Assembly (NCBI GenBank): GCA_000751295.2
Contig: CCMO02000001.1
Location: 2,901,501-2,965,500, forward strand
Source: a bacterium YEK0313
GTDB lineage: Bacteria > Pseudomonadota > Alphaproteobacteria > Rhizobiales > Phreatobacteraceae
Direction of reading: 5' to 3'
Length of the DNA stretch: 64,000 bases
Positions within the stretch are counted from its first letter, which is position 1. The number at the start of each line of letters is the position of its first letter. The notes under the pieces were generated by a model. It saw only the letters and a list, made by a program, of their open reading frames with translations, was not told the origin of the DNA and did not search any database. The translations under genes were made by a program, and so were the position numbers. This document shows, one piece after another, positions 50,841 through 59,789 of this stretch.

Positions 50841-52094
50841 TCAGGTCTTGAACACGCACTGGTTCTCGTCGGCGGTCGCGGCGATCGCCTCCAGGCTCTC
50901 GTCCGGGCCGGGCACCGGCGGCGAGGATGAGAAGATGTCCCACTGGTTCTTCACCTGCGCCGCGGGCAGGGCGGTGATGGCATACATTTCCATCATCATC
51001 TGATGGTCGCTCGCCCGGAAATAGCCCTCGCGGGTCTTCAGGAGATCGAACTTGGCGCCCTTCTCGAACAATTCGACCAGCTTGGCCGCCTCGGTCGACT
51101 TGGTCTCGGCCATGGCCTGGGCGATCACCTTCAGCGAGCAGTAGTCGCCCCAGGCCTGGTTTTCCGGCGGCCGCTTCCAGCGGGCGAGATAAGCCGCGAC
51201 GAACTTCTTGCTGCTCGGCGTGTCGACGAGATGGTGCCAGACGACCGGCCAGATGCCGCCGAAATTGCCCGATCCCGCACCCCAGGCGAGCGCCGTGTCG
51301 AAGCCGAAGCCGGCGACCGGGAAGGACAGGCCGAACTCGGCATATTGCTTGAGGAAATTGGTGATCTGGGTGCCGGCGAGATTGAGGATCACCACGTCGG
51401 GGCGGGCGGTGCGGATCTTCAGGAGGAAAGGCGAGAAGTCGGCGAGATCGGTCGGGATCAGGTCGTCGCCGGCATGGTTGCCGCCGTTCTCGGCCATGTA
51501 GCGCTTGGCGACCCGCAGCAGGTCGTGGCCGAAGGCATAGTCGGCCGTCAGCGAATACCATTTCTTAGCCCGCACCAGCCCGTCGCGCACCAGCGACCGG
51601 CCGACCGCCTTCACATACATCGAGTTCTGCGCCTCGATATGGAACATGAAGCGCTGGCAGTCGGTGCCGCGCAGCGCGTCGGAATTGGCGCCGGTATTGA
51701 TGAACAACACCTTCTCGCGCTGCACGACCTGGCCGATGGCCAGCGCCGAGGCGGAGGAGATCTCGCCGATCAGGGCGGTGATCTTGTCGCGCTGGATCAG
51801 CCGTTCCGCCTTGGCCGACGCCTGCTGCGGATTGGGGCTGTCGTCCATCACCAGCTCGACCTTGCGGCCCATCACGCCACCGGCCGCGTTGATCTCCTCG
51901 GCGGCGAGCTGTACCGCCTGCACGGCATATTCGCCCAGGGGGCCGAGAAAGCCGGTGCGGGGGGTGATATGACCGATCTTGATGGCCTCGGCCTGGGCCA
52001 GGCTGATGGCCGGCGCTCCGATCACGCCGAGCGCGGCGGCGCCGGCCGATGCCTTCAGAAGCCTGCGGCGCGAAAGGTTATGGACGAGCGGCAT
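50841..52094 (-). CDS. ABC transporter substrate-binding protein, type I fold (amide/urea/branched-chain class), Tat signal
   Basis: A 417-residue periplasmic receptor. The N-terminus LSRRRLLKASAGAAALGVIG is a clear twin-arginine signal ending near SLAQA. The body starts IKIGHITPRTGFLGPLG and has MDDSPNPQQASAKAERLI and INTGANSDALRGTDC typical of the LivK group. It is the first gene of the importer-dehydrogenase-BKACE operon and is divergent from a GntR gene. The ligand is probably the precursor of the beta-keto acid cleaved by BKACE, possibly carnitine-like. Confidence 0.9.
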   Translation of the reverse strand: MPLVHNLSRRRLLKASAGAAALGVIGAPAISLAQAEAIKIGHITPRTGFLGPLGEYAVQAVQLAAEEINAAGGVMGRKVELVMDDSPNPQQASAKAERLIQRDKITALIGEISSASALAIGQVVQREKVLFINTGANSDALRGTDCQRFMFHIEAQNSMYVKAVGRSLVRDGLVRAKKWYSLTADYAFGHDLLRVAKRYMAENGGNHAGDDLIPTDLADFSPFLLKIRTARPDVVILNLAGTQITNFLKQYAEFGLSFPVAGFGFDTALAWGAGSGNFGGIWPVVWHHLVDTPSSKKFVAAYLARWKRPPENQAWGDYCSLKVIAQAMAETKSTEAAKLVELFEKGAKFDLLKTREGYFRASDHQMMMEMYAITALPAAQVKNQWDIFSSSPPVPGPDESLEAIAATADENQCVFKT

Positions 52095-52185
52095 GAAACG
52101 TCTCCCTCAAGGTTTTGCCTGCCCTGGAATGAGCGGGCCCGTTGTCCGGACCTCGCCGACGGCCGCTCTATCAGCTTGCCGTGAT

Positions 52186-52197
52186 CTGTGATCACAG
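52186..52197. promoter_or_regulatory. Candidate GntR operator in the divergent promoter
   Basis: CTGTGATCACAG is a perfect 12-bp palindrome between the binding-protein gene (start 52094) and the GntR gene (start 52245). Its spacing from both starts suits repression of both. Confidence 0.5.
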
Positions 52198-52244
52198 TTA
52201 TGGTTTCCCAATCGGGACGCTTTGTCCAGCCCCTTCTGAATGTG

Positions 52245-52982
52245 ATGACCAGCGCCGTTGAAGCCCTCACCACCATTGGCCCGATAGAGCGCCAGACCCT
52301 CGGCGACCAGGTCTACGGCCATATGCGCGAGCTGCTGATGGCGGGGCGCCTGGCGCCCGGCGAAAAGCTGTCCCTGCGCGCGACGGCCGAGGCGCTCGGG
52401 ATCAGCATGATGCCGGTGCGCGAGGCGGTAAGCCGGCTGGTTGCCGACCGGGCACTGGAAGTGACGCCCAATCGGGCCATCCGGGTGCCGGTGCTCTCCG
52501 TGGAGCAGTTTCGCGAGCTCTCCGCTGTCCGCATCGAGATCGAAGGCTTTGCCGCCGAACGCGCCGCCTCGGCCGCGACCCCGGCGGAGATCGTCGCCAT
52601 CGCGCAAGCGGAGGAGGCCTTTCGCCGGCTCAGCCTCGATGCCGGCGCCGATCTTTCCGAAGCGGTCAGCCGCAACAAGGAGTTCCATTTCGCCGTCTAT
52701 GCGGCGAGCGGTCTGCCGACCCTGTTCGAGATCGTCGGCGGGCTCTGGCTGAAGGCCGGCCCGGTCATCAATCTCGACCTGCGCGCCAATCCCGAGCGGC
52801 TCGCGACCGGCGGAGCCGTGCGCTTCCACGCCGACGCGCTCGCCGCCATCCGCGTCGGTGACGGGCCGGCGGCGCGCCGGGCCATCGCCGGCGACATCCG
52901 CGGGGCCTCGGAATTCATCATCGCCCGCGGCGGGCTCGCCCATGCGGCGGCCGACGGCTTTTCCGACATCAAGATCATCTGA
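52245..52982 (+). CDS. GntR family transcriptional regulator (FCD type)
   Basis: About 245 residues with winged helix (GDQVYGHMRELLMAGRLAPG, then GISMMPVREAVSRLVADRAL) and FCD domain (ELSAVRIEIEGFAAERAA, SRNKEFHFAVY). ATG at 52245 was chosen because upstream in-frame starts at 52188 and 52200 fall in or next to the CTGTGATCACAG palindrome; none has a good ribosome site. It is divergent from the importer-BKACE operon and probably represses it. Confidence 0.87.
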   Translation: MTSAVEALTTIGPIERQTLGDQVYGHMRELLMAGRLAPGEKLSLRATAEALGISMMPVREAVSRLVADRALEVTPNRAIRVPVLSVEQFRELSAVRIEIEGFAAERAASAATPAEIVAIAQAEEAFRRLSLDAGADLSEAVSRNKEFHFAVYAASGLPTLFEIVGGLWLKAGPVINLDLRANPERLATGGAVRFHADALAAIRVGDGPAARRAIAGDIRGASEFIIARGGLAHAAADGFSDIKII

Positions 52983-52994
52983 GAGGACGCATCC

Positions 52995-53771
52995 ATGGAC
53001 ATGGGCATCAAGGGCCTGCGCGTGCTGGTGACGGCGGGGGCCAACGGCATCGGCCGCGAGGTCGCGCGTGCCTTCGTCGAGGAGGGGGCGCGGGTCCATG
53101 TCTGCGACGTCGACGCCGAGGCCATCGCCGCGCTCGCCACGACCGATCCGGCCATTTCCGCCAGTCTCTGCGACGTTACCGATCGCAAGGCGGTGGCCGG
53201 CCTGTTCGAGACGGCGCTCGCCAGGCTCGGCGGGCTCGACGTGCTGGTCAACAATGCCGGCACGGCCGGCCCGACCGGCCGGGTCGAGGAGATCAACCCG
53301 GAGGACTGGGACCGCTGCATCGACGTCTGCATCACCAGCCAGTTCAATTGCGTCCGCCTGGCGGTGCCGCACCTGAAGAACAGCGCGAACGCCTCGATCA
53401 TCAACCTCTCCTCGGTCGCCGGTCGTCTCGGCTTCGCGCTGCGCACGCCCTATGCGGCGGCCAAATGGGCCGTCATCGGCTTCACCAAGTCGCTGTCGGT
53501 CGAGCTCGGCGAGTTCGGCATCCGCGTCAACGCCATCCTGCCGGGCCTCGTCGAAGGCGACCGCATCCGCCGCGTGTTCGAAGCCAAGGCGCAGGCGCGC
53601 GGCGTCTCGGCGCGCGAGATCCAGGAACAGGCGCTGAGCTATACCGCGCAGAAGACCATGGTGACGGCGCGCCAGCTCGCCGACCAGATCGTCTTCTGCG
53701 CCTCGCCGCGCGGGCGCACCATTTCCGGCCAGGCGCTGTCGATCTGCGGCGACACGCTGATGCTGAGCTGA
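52995..53771 (+). CDS. Short-chain dehydrogenase/reductase
   Basis: A 258-residue classical SDR with a slightly altered cofactor motif TAGANGIGRE, complete NNAG (VNNAGTAG), serine in INLSSVAG and YAAAK. The C-terminal ISGQALSICGDTLML replaces the usual VDGG ending. ATG at 52995 has GAGAGGA upstream, 12 bp after the GntR stop, so it is co-transcribed with the regulator. It may supply an oxidation step in the neighbouring beta-keto acid pathway. Confidence 0.9.
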   Translation: MDMGIKGLRVLVTAGANGIGREVARAFVEEGARVHVCDVDAEAIAALATTDPAISASLCDVTDRKAVAGLFETALARLGGLDVLVNNAGTAGPTGRVEEINPEDWDRCIDVCITSQFNCVRLAVPHLKNSANASIINLSSVAGRLGFALRTPYAAAKWAVIGFTKSLSVELGEFGIRVNAILPGLVEGDRIRRVFEAKAQARGVSAREIQEQALSYTAQKTMVTARQLADQIVFCASPRGRTISGQALSICGDTLMLS

Positions 53772-53985
53772 GCGCGCGCCGTCGGCCTGCCGGGCGCGCG
53801 GATGATCGCGCCCGTGCAGGACCGCAGATGCCCCGCGGGCCGCGAGAAGACTTTGCTTGTCGCCGGAGATACTTGGCGGAGATGAGCATGTTCTGCGACG
53901 GCCGATAATAAAAGACAATGTTTCATTGACGTCGACCTGAACAGGCAGAACCCTAAACGGGAGCCTATGATGCAGGAGACGTCGC

Positions 53986-54957
53986 ATGACTGTACTGACG
54001 CGCCGCGGCTTCGGCCTCGTCGCCGGCGGGACGCTTCTCGCCCCGCATGTCCTGCGGGCCGCACCCGATCTGAGCAGGGTCACGCTGCGGGTCGGCGACC
54101 AGGTCGGCCAGCAGCAGAGCAAGCTGAAGGCGGCCGGCCTCCTCGACGATCTGCCCTACCGCATCGAATGGTCGGTCTACCCGGCCGCCGTCCATCTGCA
54201 CGAAGCGCTGAAGGCGGGGGCGATCGACATTGGCGGCGCCAATGATTCCCCGACCGTCAGCGCCATTGCCAACGGTTCGCCGGCAACGGCCGTCGCGGCC
54301 TGGGACAATGGCGGGCGGGGCACCTATCTCCTGGTGCCGCGCGGCAGCACGGCAGGCTCCCTCGCGGATCTGCGCGGCAAGACCATCTCGCCGACGACCC
54401 GCGGCAGCGTGGCGCATCATCTCGTCGTCGGCGAACTGCGCCGCGCCGGCTTGACGGCGGAGGACGTCAAGCTCGCCTTCCTCAATCCGGTCGATGCCGG
54501 CGCGGCCTTCGCGGCCGGCAGCATCGATGCCTGGGCGACCTGGGGCATCTATGCGGCGCGCGTGCGCGGCGTGCTGGGCGGCCGCGTGCTGTCCGACGGC
54601 AAGGGCATCAATTCCGGCCTGTTCGTCTACAGCGCGACGGCCTCGGCCCTGCGCGATCCCGGCAAGGTCGCGGCGATCGCCGACCTCTCCGAACGGGTCA
54701 ACCGCGGCTATCAATGGTCGCGCGACAATCGCGCGGCCCATATCGCCTGGTTCAAGACATTTGCCCGGCAGGACGACCAGATCGCCGCCGCGCTCTACGA
54801 GGACGAGGCGAGCCACCGGCGTGTCGCGATCGACGACGTCTTCGTCGCGCGCCTGCGCAAGACCTTCGAGACCTGGCGGTCGGTCGGCATTCTCGGCGGC
54901 GACATCGATTTCGACCAGCATGTCTATCGCGCGCTCGCGGTCGGAGGTCCGGCATGA
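53986..54957 (+). CDS. Aliphatic sulfonate/nitrate-type ABC substrate-binding protein (SsuA-like)
   Basis: A 323-residue periplasmic protein of the NMT1/SsuA fold. A Tat-like signal LTRRGFGLVAGGTLLAPHVL ends near RAAPD. Family stretches are LRVGDQVGQQQSKLKAAGLL, AIDIGGANDSPTVSAIANG and WATWGIYAA. It has the arrangement of a taurine or alkanesulfonate receptor, but the ligand may be another organosulfur compound. The stop overlaps the permease start as ATGA. The gap 53772-53985 holds an A+T-rich stretch (53903-53936) that may contain the promoter. Confidence 0.9.
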   Translation: MTVLTRRGFGLVAGGTLLAPHVLRAAPDLSRVTLRVGDQVGQQQSKLKAAGLLDDLPYRIEWSVYPAAVHLHEALKAGAIDIGGANDSPTVSAIANGSPATAVAAWDNGGRGTYLLVPRGSTAGSLADLRGKTISPTTRGSVAHHLVVGELRRAGLTAEDVKLAFLNPVDAGAAFAAGSIDAWATWGIYAARVRGVLGGRVLSDGKGINSGLFVYSATASALRDPGKVAAIADLSERVNRGYQWSRDNRAAHIAWFKTFARQDDQIAAALYEDEASHRRVAIDDVFVARLRKTFETWRSVGILGGDIDFDQHVYRALAVGGPA

Positions 54958-55916
54958 GGAGCGATGGCGCGGCCGTGCTGAGCTCGGAGCGGGAACTGGT
55001 GGCTGCGATGGCGATGGGCCCGATCGCCTCGGTCGCGCCGGCGATCCCGACCGGCACGAAGGCGCCCGCCGCGACGCTGCGCCCGGATGCCGGTCCGGGC
55101 CGGTCGCGCTCCATCGCGATGGTCGCGATCAAGCCTGCCGCCGCGGCGCGGCACCGCCTGCCGCGCGCCCTGCGGCGGGCGATCGGCCCCGTCCTCCTGG
55201 TCGCGCTCTGGCATGGCCTGTCGGTCACGGGACTGCTGCCGCCGGAGGCGCTCGCCGGTCCCGTGCGTGTCCTCTCCAGCGCCGCGGCGCTCTGGTCGAC
55301 CGGCGAATTGCAGGACGCCATGGCCGCCTCGCTCGGCCGCGTGCTTGCCGGGCTCGCGATCGGCGGCGCGACCGGCCTCGTTCTGGCCGTCCTTTCGGGC
55401 CTGTTCAAGGTCGGCGAGGATCTGATCGACGCCACCGTCCAGATGCTGCGCACGGTGCCGAACATTGCGCTCATTCCGCTGCTGATCATCTGGTTCGGCA
55501 TCGGCGAACCGCCGAAGATCGCATTGATCGCGCTCGCCACCTCGTTCCCGATCTATCTCAACGTCTATGCCGGTATCCGCAACGTCGACCAGGCGCTGGT
55601 CGATGCCGGGCGGACGCTCGGCCTCAGCCGGGCCGGATTGATCCGGCATGTCGTCCTGCCCGGGGCCTTGCCGAGCGCCCTGGTCGGGCTGCGTTACGCG
55701 CTTGGGGTCGCCTGGCTGGCGCTGGTCTTCGGCGAGCAGGTCAATGCCACCGCCGGCATTGGCTTTCTGATGAGCAATGCCCGCGAATTCTTCCAGACCG
55801 ACGTGATCGTCGTCTGCCTTGCCGTCTATGCGCTGCTCGGCCTCGCCGTCGATCTCGTCGTCCGTCTCCTCGAAAGGATCTTCCTGTCATGGCGACCGGC
55901 ATTCACGGGGGCCTGA
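54954..55916 (+). CDS. ABC permease, SsuC/TauC-like
   Basis: A 320-residue inner-membrane permease. About 65 residues of alanine-rich sequence precede the first membrane segment, longer than in SsuC. The EAA motif is seen in VDAGRTLGLSRAGLIRHVVLPGALPS, with MLRTVPNIALIPLLIIWFGIGE before it. ATG at 54954 overlaps the ssuA-like stop. It forms the channel for the sulfonate-type importer. Confidence 0.9.
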   Translation: MRSDGAAVLSSERELVAAMAMGPIASVAPAIPTGTKAPAATLRPDAGPGRSRSIAMVAIKPAAAARHRLPRALRRAIGPVLLVALWHGLSVTGLLPPEALAGPVRVLSSAAALWSTGELQDAMAASLGRVLAGLAIGGATGLVLAVLSGLFKVGEDLIDATVQMLRTVPNIALIPLLIIWFGIGEPPKIALIALATSFPIYLNVYAGIRNVDQALVDAGRTLGLSRAGLIRHVVLPGALPSALVGLRYALGVAWLALVFGEQVNATAGIGFLMSNAREFFQTDVIVVCLAVYALLGLAVDLVVRLLERIFLSWRPAFTGA

Positions 55917-56644
55917 CGCCGGACCGGCCGGCGGCCGTGACCGTGCGCGGCCTGACGCGGCGCTTCGGCGACCGGGCGGTTATCCGCGATCTCGCTCTCG
56001 ACATCGCCGCCGGCGAGTTCGTCGCGCTGGTCGGCGCCAGCGGCTGCGGCAAGAGCACGCTCCTGAGGGTGCTCGCCAATCTCGACCACGACATAGCGGG
56101 CGAGGTGCAGGTGCCCGTGAAGGTGGCGGTGGCCTTTCAGGCGCCACGGCTCATGCCGTGGAAGCCGGTCTGGCGCAATGTGGTGCTCGGCCTGCCGGGT
56201 GGCAGCCGGGCGCGGGCCGATGCCGCGTTGGCCGAGGTGGGGCTGTCCCACCGCGCCGACGTCTGGCCGAAGGTTCTGTCGGGCGGCGAGGCGCAGCGCG
56301 CTTCGCTCGCCCGCGCCCTGGTGCGCGACCCCGACCTGATGCTGCTCGACGAGCCGTTCGGCGCGCTCGACGCGCTGACGCGCCTCAAGGCACAGGCGCT
56401 CGTCGGCGAGCTCTGGCAAAGGCACGGCTGCGCCATCCTGCTGGTCACCCATGACGTCGATGAAGCCCTGGTTCTCGCCGATCGCGTCCTGGTGATGGCC
56501 GACGGCCGCATCGGCCACGATATCCGTGTCGACCTGCCGCGCCCGCGCAGCCGCGATACCGGTATGTTCGCCGCCCTGCGCCAGGATATTCTCGGTTGGC
56601 TGGGCGTGGCGACGCCCGGTGCCGGGGCGGCGCGCGCGGCATGA
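55889..56644 (+). CDS. ABC ATP-binding protein, SsuB-like
   Basis: A 251-residue ATPase with Walker A GASGCGKSTLLRVLANL, the SsuB-type VAFQAPRLMPWKPVWRNV, signature LSGGEAQRASLARAL and Walker B LMLLDEPFGALDALTR. The ATG at 55889 lies inside the permease gene (28-bp overlap) and the stop overlaps the next ATG, so translation is coupled along the whole set. Confidence 0.93.
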   Translation: MATGIHGGLTPDRPAAVTVRGLTRRFGDRAVIRDLALDIAAGEFVALVGASGCGKSTLLRVLANLDHDIAGEVQVPVKVAVAFQAPRLMPWKPVWRNVVLGLPGGSRARADAALAEVGLSHRADVWPKVLSGGEAQRASLARALVRDPDLMLLDEPFGALDALTRLKAQALVGELWQRHGCAILLVTHDVDEALVLADRVLVMADGRIGHDIRVDLPRPRSRDTGMFAALRQDILGWLGVATPGAGAARAA

Positions 56645-58263
56645 GCGGGGCGCGCCAAGCGGCGGACGATCTGGCGCTTCGTGCCGACGTCCTGGTCATT
56701 GGCTCCGGCATGGCCGGAGCCTGGGCGGCCGAGGCGGCCGCGCGCGAGGGTGCCTCGGTCGTCCTCGTCGACAAGGGCTATTGCGGCACGAGCGGCGTCA
56801 CCGCGACGGCCGGGCCAGGCCATTGGTGGGCGCCGCCGGATCCGCCCGAGGCGCGCCGGCGCGCGATCGCCGGCCGCCAGGCCATCGCCTTCGGCCTCGC
56901 CGACCCGGACTGGATGGAAGCGATCATCGACGAGACGTTCCGGCGGCTGCCGGGGCTCGGCCGGCACTACCGGTTCACGCCGGACGATCGCGGCATCGTC
57001 AACTACCGGGCGGTGCGCGGTCCGGAATATATGCGCGCGCTGAGGGCGCAGGCCCTGGCGGCCGGAGTGACCATCCTGGATCATCATCCCGCCATCGAAC
57101 TCGTGGCCGACGGGGACGGGGCCGTGGCCGGCGCACGCGGCCTGCGGCGGCAGGCCGGGGGAGGTCGGTGGATGGTGGCGGCGGGCGCGACCATCCTGGC
57201 CGCCGGCGGCACGAGCTTCCTGTCGCATCTCCTCGGCGCGCGCACCAATACCGGCGACGGCTATCTCATGGCGGCCGAGGCGGGCGCCGCCTTGTCGGGC
57301 ATGGAGTTCACCGCAGCCTATACGATCGCGCCGCGCCGTTCCACGATGACCCGCACCATGTCCTATGCCTTCGCCGACTATTACGACGGCGACGGCCGGG
57401 CGATCGATGCGCCCTTCGGGCCGGACCAGACGCTGAAGATCGCCCGCGCCCTGCTGCGCGGGCCGGTCTACTGCTCGCTCGCGCGCCTGCCGCAGGATGT
57501 GCGCGACCGCCTCCACACCATTTCGCCCAATGTGCCCCTGGTCTTCGAGCGCTTCGGCATCGATCCCTATCGCGATCGGTTCGAGGTCACGCTGCATACC
57601 GACGGCACCATTCGCGGCATCGGCGGCGTGCGTGTCGCGACGCGCGACTGCGCCACCACGGTCCGCGGCCTCTATGTCGCCGGCGACAATGCGAGCCGCG
57701 AGCGCGTCGCCGGCGCTTCGTCGGGCGGCGGCAATGTCAATTCGGCCTGGGCGCTGTCATCGGGGGTCTGGGCCGGACGCGCCGCGGCGGCCCATGCCCG
57801 GCGCGTCGGCCCAGACCATCTCGGCGCGCTGCGGCCGCTCCGGCAGCTCGGGCGCGCCGGCCTGCAACCGGCCGGCGGCGCTCGCCCGCTCGACCTTCCC
57901 GCGCTCGCCCGGACGGTGAAGGACGCCATGCATCCCTACGACCGGAACCTGTTCCGCTCGGCGCATGGCCTCATCGCCGCGCGCACGGCGCTCGATGCCG
58001 CGTGGTCGGAGCTCGGCCGCCATGGCGACGGCGGAGCCGAGCCGCTGCGCCAGCGCGAGTTGGCCGCACTGATCGCGTCGGCACGCTGGTCGGTGGCGTC
58101 GGCGCTCGTCCGTGCAGAAACGCGCGGCATGCATATCCGCGCGGATCGTCCCGCGCTCGACCCCGGTCTCGGTCATCGTCTGCTCGCACGCGGCCTCGAC
58201 GAGGTTGTGATCGCCGTCGAGACCGCCGCCGGTCCGCGTTCGCAGCTGGAGCCCGTGTCATGA
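56641..58263 (+). CDS. FAD-dependent oxidoreductase, APS reductase alpha/fumarate reductase-like flavoprotein
   Basis: A 540-residue flavoprotein of the succinate dehydrogenase/AprA superfamily. The FAD motif GSGMAGAWAAEAA is at residues 21-33, then a DKG start of the second strand and GTSGVTATAGPGHWW. ILAAGGTSFLSH and a late VAGDNASRERVAGASSGGGNVNSAW close the FAD domain. ATG at 56641 overlaps the ssuB-like stop and the stop overlaps the ferredoxin start. Pairing with a two-cluster ferredoxin mimics AprAB, but the link with a sulfonate-type importer suggests redox chemistry on an imported sulfur compound. I do not know a described function for this pair. Confidence 0.87.
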   Translation: MSGARQAADDLALRADVLVIGSGMAGAWAAEAAAREGASVVLVDKGYCGTSGVTATAGPGHWWAPPDPPEARRRAIAGRQAIAFGLADPDWMEAIIDETFRRLPGLGRHYRFTPDDRGIVNYRAVRGPEYMRALRAQALAAGVTILDHHPAIELVADGDGAVAGARGLRRQAGGGRWMVAAGATILAAGGTSFLSHLLGARTNTGDGYLMAAEAGAALSGMEFTAAYTIAPRRSTMTRTMSYAFADYYDGDGRAIDAPFGPDQTLKIARALLRGPVYCSLARLPQDVRDRLHTISPNVPLVFERFGIDPYRDRFEVTLHTDGTIRGIGGVRVATRDCATTVRGLYVAGDNASRERVAGASSGGGNVNSAWALSSGVWAGRAAAAHARRVGPDHLGALRPLRQLGRAGLQPAGGARPLDLPALARTVKDAMHPYDRNLFRSAHGLIAARTALDAAWSELGRHGDGGAEPLRQRELAALIASARWSVASALVRAETRGMHIRADRPALDPGLGHRLLARGLDEVVIAVETAAGPRSQLEPVS

Positions 58264-58682
58264 TCGCGCTGCTGGTCGCGGAACGTTGCACCGCCTGCAA
58301 TCTCTGCGTCGATGTCTGTCCGACCAATGTCTTCGAGCGTGCCGGGCAGGGCGCACCCGTCATTGCCCGGCCCGACGATTGCCAGACCTGCTTCATGTGC
58401 GAGCTCTACTGCCGCGCCGACGCGCTCTATGTCGACCCGGATTGCGAGCGGGCGGTGGCGGTGGACCAGGCCCACGTGCTGGCGGCCGGCTTTCTCGGCC
58501 GCTACCGCCGGCACTCCGGATGGGACGAATGGCAGGATCTCTATCCCAATGAGCAATGGCGCATGGAGACGGTGTTCCGTCGGGCTGCCGAGACGGCGGG
58601 TGCGGCGCGCGCCCGGGCGGAAACCGGCGCATCGCAGGAAATTTTAGCAACACGCGCCGGAGTGGAAGAAGAGTCTCAATAG
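58260..58682 (+). CDS. Two-cluster [4Fe-4S] ferredoxin, AprB-like
   Basis: A 140-residue electron-transfer protein. Two CxxCxxCxxxC motifs are at Cys10-13-16-20 and Cys41-44-47-51, each expected to hold a 4Fe-4S cluster; the remaining tail (GFLGRYRRHSGWDEWQDLYP) is AprB-like in character. ATG at 58260 overlaps the flavoprotein stop as ATGA. It should accept or donate electrons for the flavoprotein. The C-terminal region is charged and probably flexible. Confidence 0.9.
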   Translation: MIALLVAERCTACNLCVDVCPTNVFERAGQGAPVIARPDDCQTCFMCELYCRADALYVDPDCERAVAVDQAHVLAAGFLGRYRRHSGWDEWQDLYPNEQWRMETVFRRAAETAGAARARAETGASQEILATRAGVEEESQ

Positions 58683-58756
58683 GGTAAAGTATTTGGACGG
58701 ACATTCCCGACGCAATTCTTATGATTTGCAGGATCAGATGTGGCGAAGAATGTCGG
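58683..58756 (+). promoter_or_regulatory. A+T-rich gap, possible internal promoter before the monooxygenase genes
   Basis: This 74-bp gap is much richer in A+T than the flanks. TTGGAC (58693-58698) and a consensus-like TATGAT (58720-58725) are present, but 21 bases apart, too far for a standard promoter. It is the only real break in translation coupling between the sulfonate-type block and the monooxygenase block, so separate control is possible. Confidence 0.35.
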
Positions 58757-59758
58757 ATGGATTATACGATCAGCCTGCTCGACAAGAGCCCCGTGGCGCC
58801 GTCAGGCAACGGCGTCGATGCCTTGCAGACCAGCATCCGGTTTGCCGAAGCCGCCGAGGCGCTCGGCTATGCCAGGCTCTGGCTCGCCGAGCACCATGGT
58901 TCGCCGGGGCTCGCCGGCTCGGCGCCGGAAATCCTCGCCGCCCATCTGCTGGCGCGCACGCGCTCGATCCGGATCGGCACCGGCGGCGTGCTGCTGCAGC
59001 ACTACAGTCCCTTCAAGGTGGCCGAGGTGTTCAAGGTGCTGTCGGCGCTGGCGCCGGGGCGCGTCGATCTCGGCATCGGCAAGGCGCCGGGCGGACTGCC
59101 GATCACGGCGCGGGCGCTGCAGGTCAAGCATGGCGGCGAGCACCGGTCCGGCTTCGATGCTGAGCTCCGCGACCTCGACGGCTTCCTGGACGGGAGCCTG
59201 CCCGACGGCCACCCGCTGAGCGGAGCCATCGCCAATCCGCAGGTCCCGGCGCGGATCGAGCGCTTCCTGCTCGGCGCGAGCGAGGCGACGGCGCGGCTCG
59301 CGGCCGAGCTCGGCTGGAACTTCACCTTCGCCGGCCATTTCAACGGTGATGTCGAGAGCATCGAGACGAGTTTTGCGGCCTATCGGGCGCTCGCCGGCCG
59401 CGCGCCGTCGCTGGCCGTCTTCGCCTATGCCGACACATCCACCGCGACGGCCAAGGAGGCGGTGGCGCATGTGCGCATCTTCCGCCTGACGCTGCCCGAC
59501 GGCCGCCGGTTCAACGTCGCGAGCCTCGACCAGGCGAGCGAATTCGCCCGCCAGGTCGGCGCCGAGACCTATTCGGTCGAGCCGGCCGAACCGCAGGTGA
59601 TCGCCGGCACGGCCGACGAGGTTCGCCGCGAGCTCGACCGGCTCAGCCGTCGCTGCGGCGTCGAGGAATTCATCATCGACACGCCGGTGGCGGAGGCGGA
59701 GCGGCGCATCGGCAGCATCGAGCGCATTGCCGGCCGGCGGCTGACCGCCGCGGCCTGA
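58757..59758 (+). CDS. LLM class flavin-dependent oxidoreductase, MsnO8/CmoO-like
   Basis: A 333-residue luciferase-like TIM-barrel protein that uses reduced FMN. The N-terminus MDYTISLLDKSPVAPSG and the block YARLWLAEHHGSPGLAGSAPE are typical of the short YtmO/MsnO8 group. GTGGVLLQHYSPFKVAEVFK and DLGIGKAPGG give the flavin-site region. ATG at 58757 was chosen as the standard start, though the ribosome site is weak. It is followed 31 bp later by a second, different LLM monooxygenase. The same pairing occurs in the Bacillus snaA-cmo sulfur operon. Confidence 0.88.
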   Translation: MDYTISLLDKSPVAPSGNGVDALQTSIRFAEAAEALGYARLWLAEHHGSPGLAGSAPEILAAHLLARTRSIRIGTGGVLLQHYSPFKVAEVFKVLSALAPGRVDLGIGKAPGGLPITARALQVKHGGEHRSGFDAELRDLDGFLDGSLPDGHPLSGAIANPQVPARIERFLLGASEATARLAAELGWNFTFAGHFNGDVESIETSFAAYRALAGRAPSLAVFAYADTSTATAKEAVAHVRIFRLTLPDGRRFNVASLDQASEFARQVGAETYSVEPAEPQVIAGTADEVRRELDRLSRRCGVEEFIIDTPVAEAERRIGSIERIAGRRLTAAA

Positions 59759-59789
59759 GCGATGCTGACAGATCAGGGACGCAGGATCC

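Noticed and set aside
56641..58682. Genuine dissimilatory APS reductase AprAB
   Set aside because: No sat, aprM, qmo or dsr genes are present, the flavoprotein is shorter than AprA, and it is coupled to an importer; kept only as an architecture comparison.
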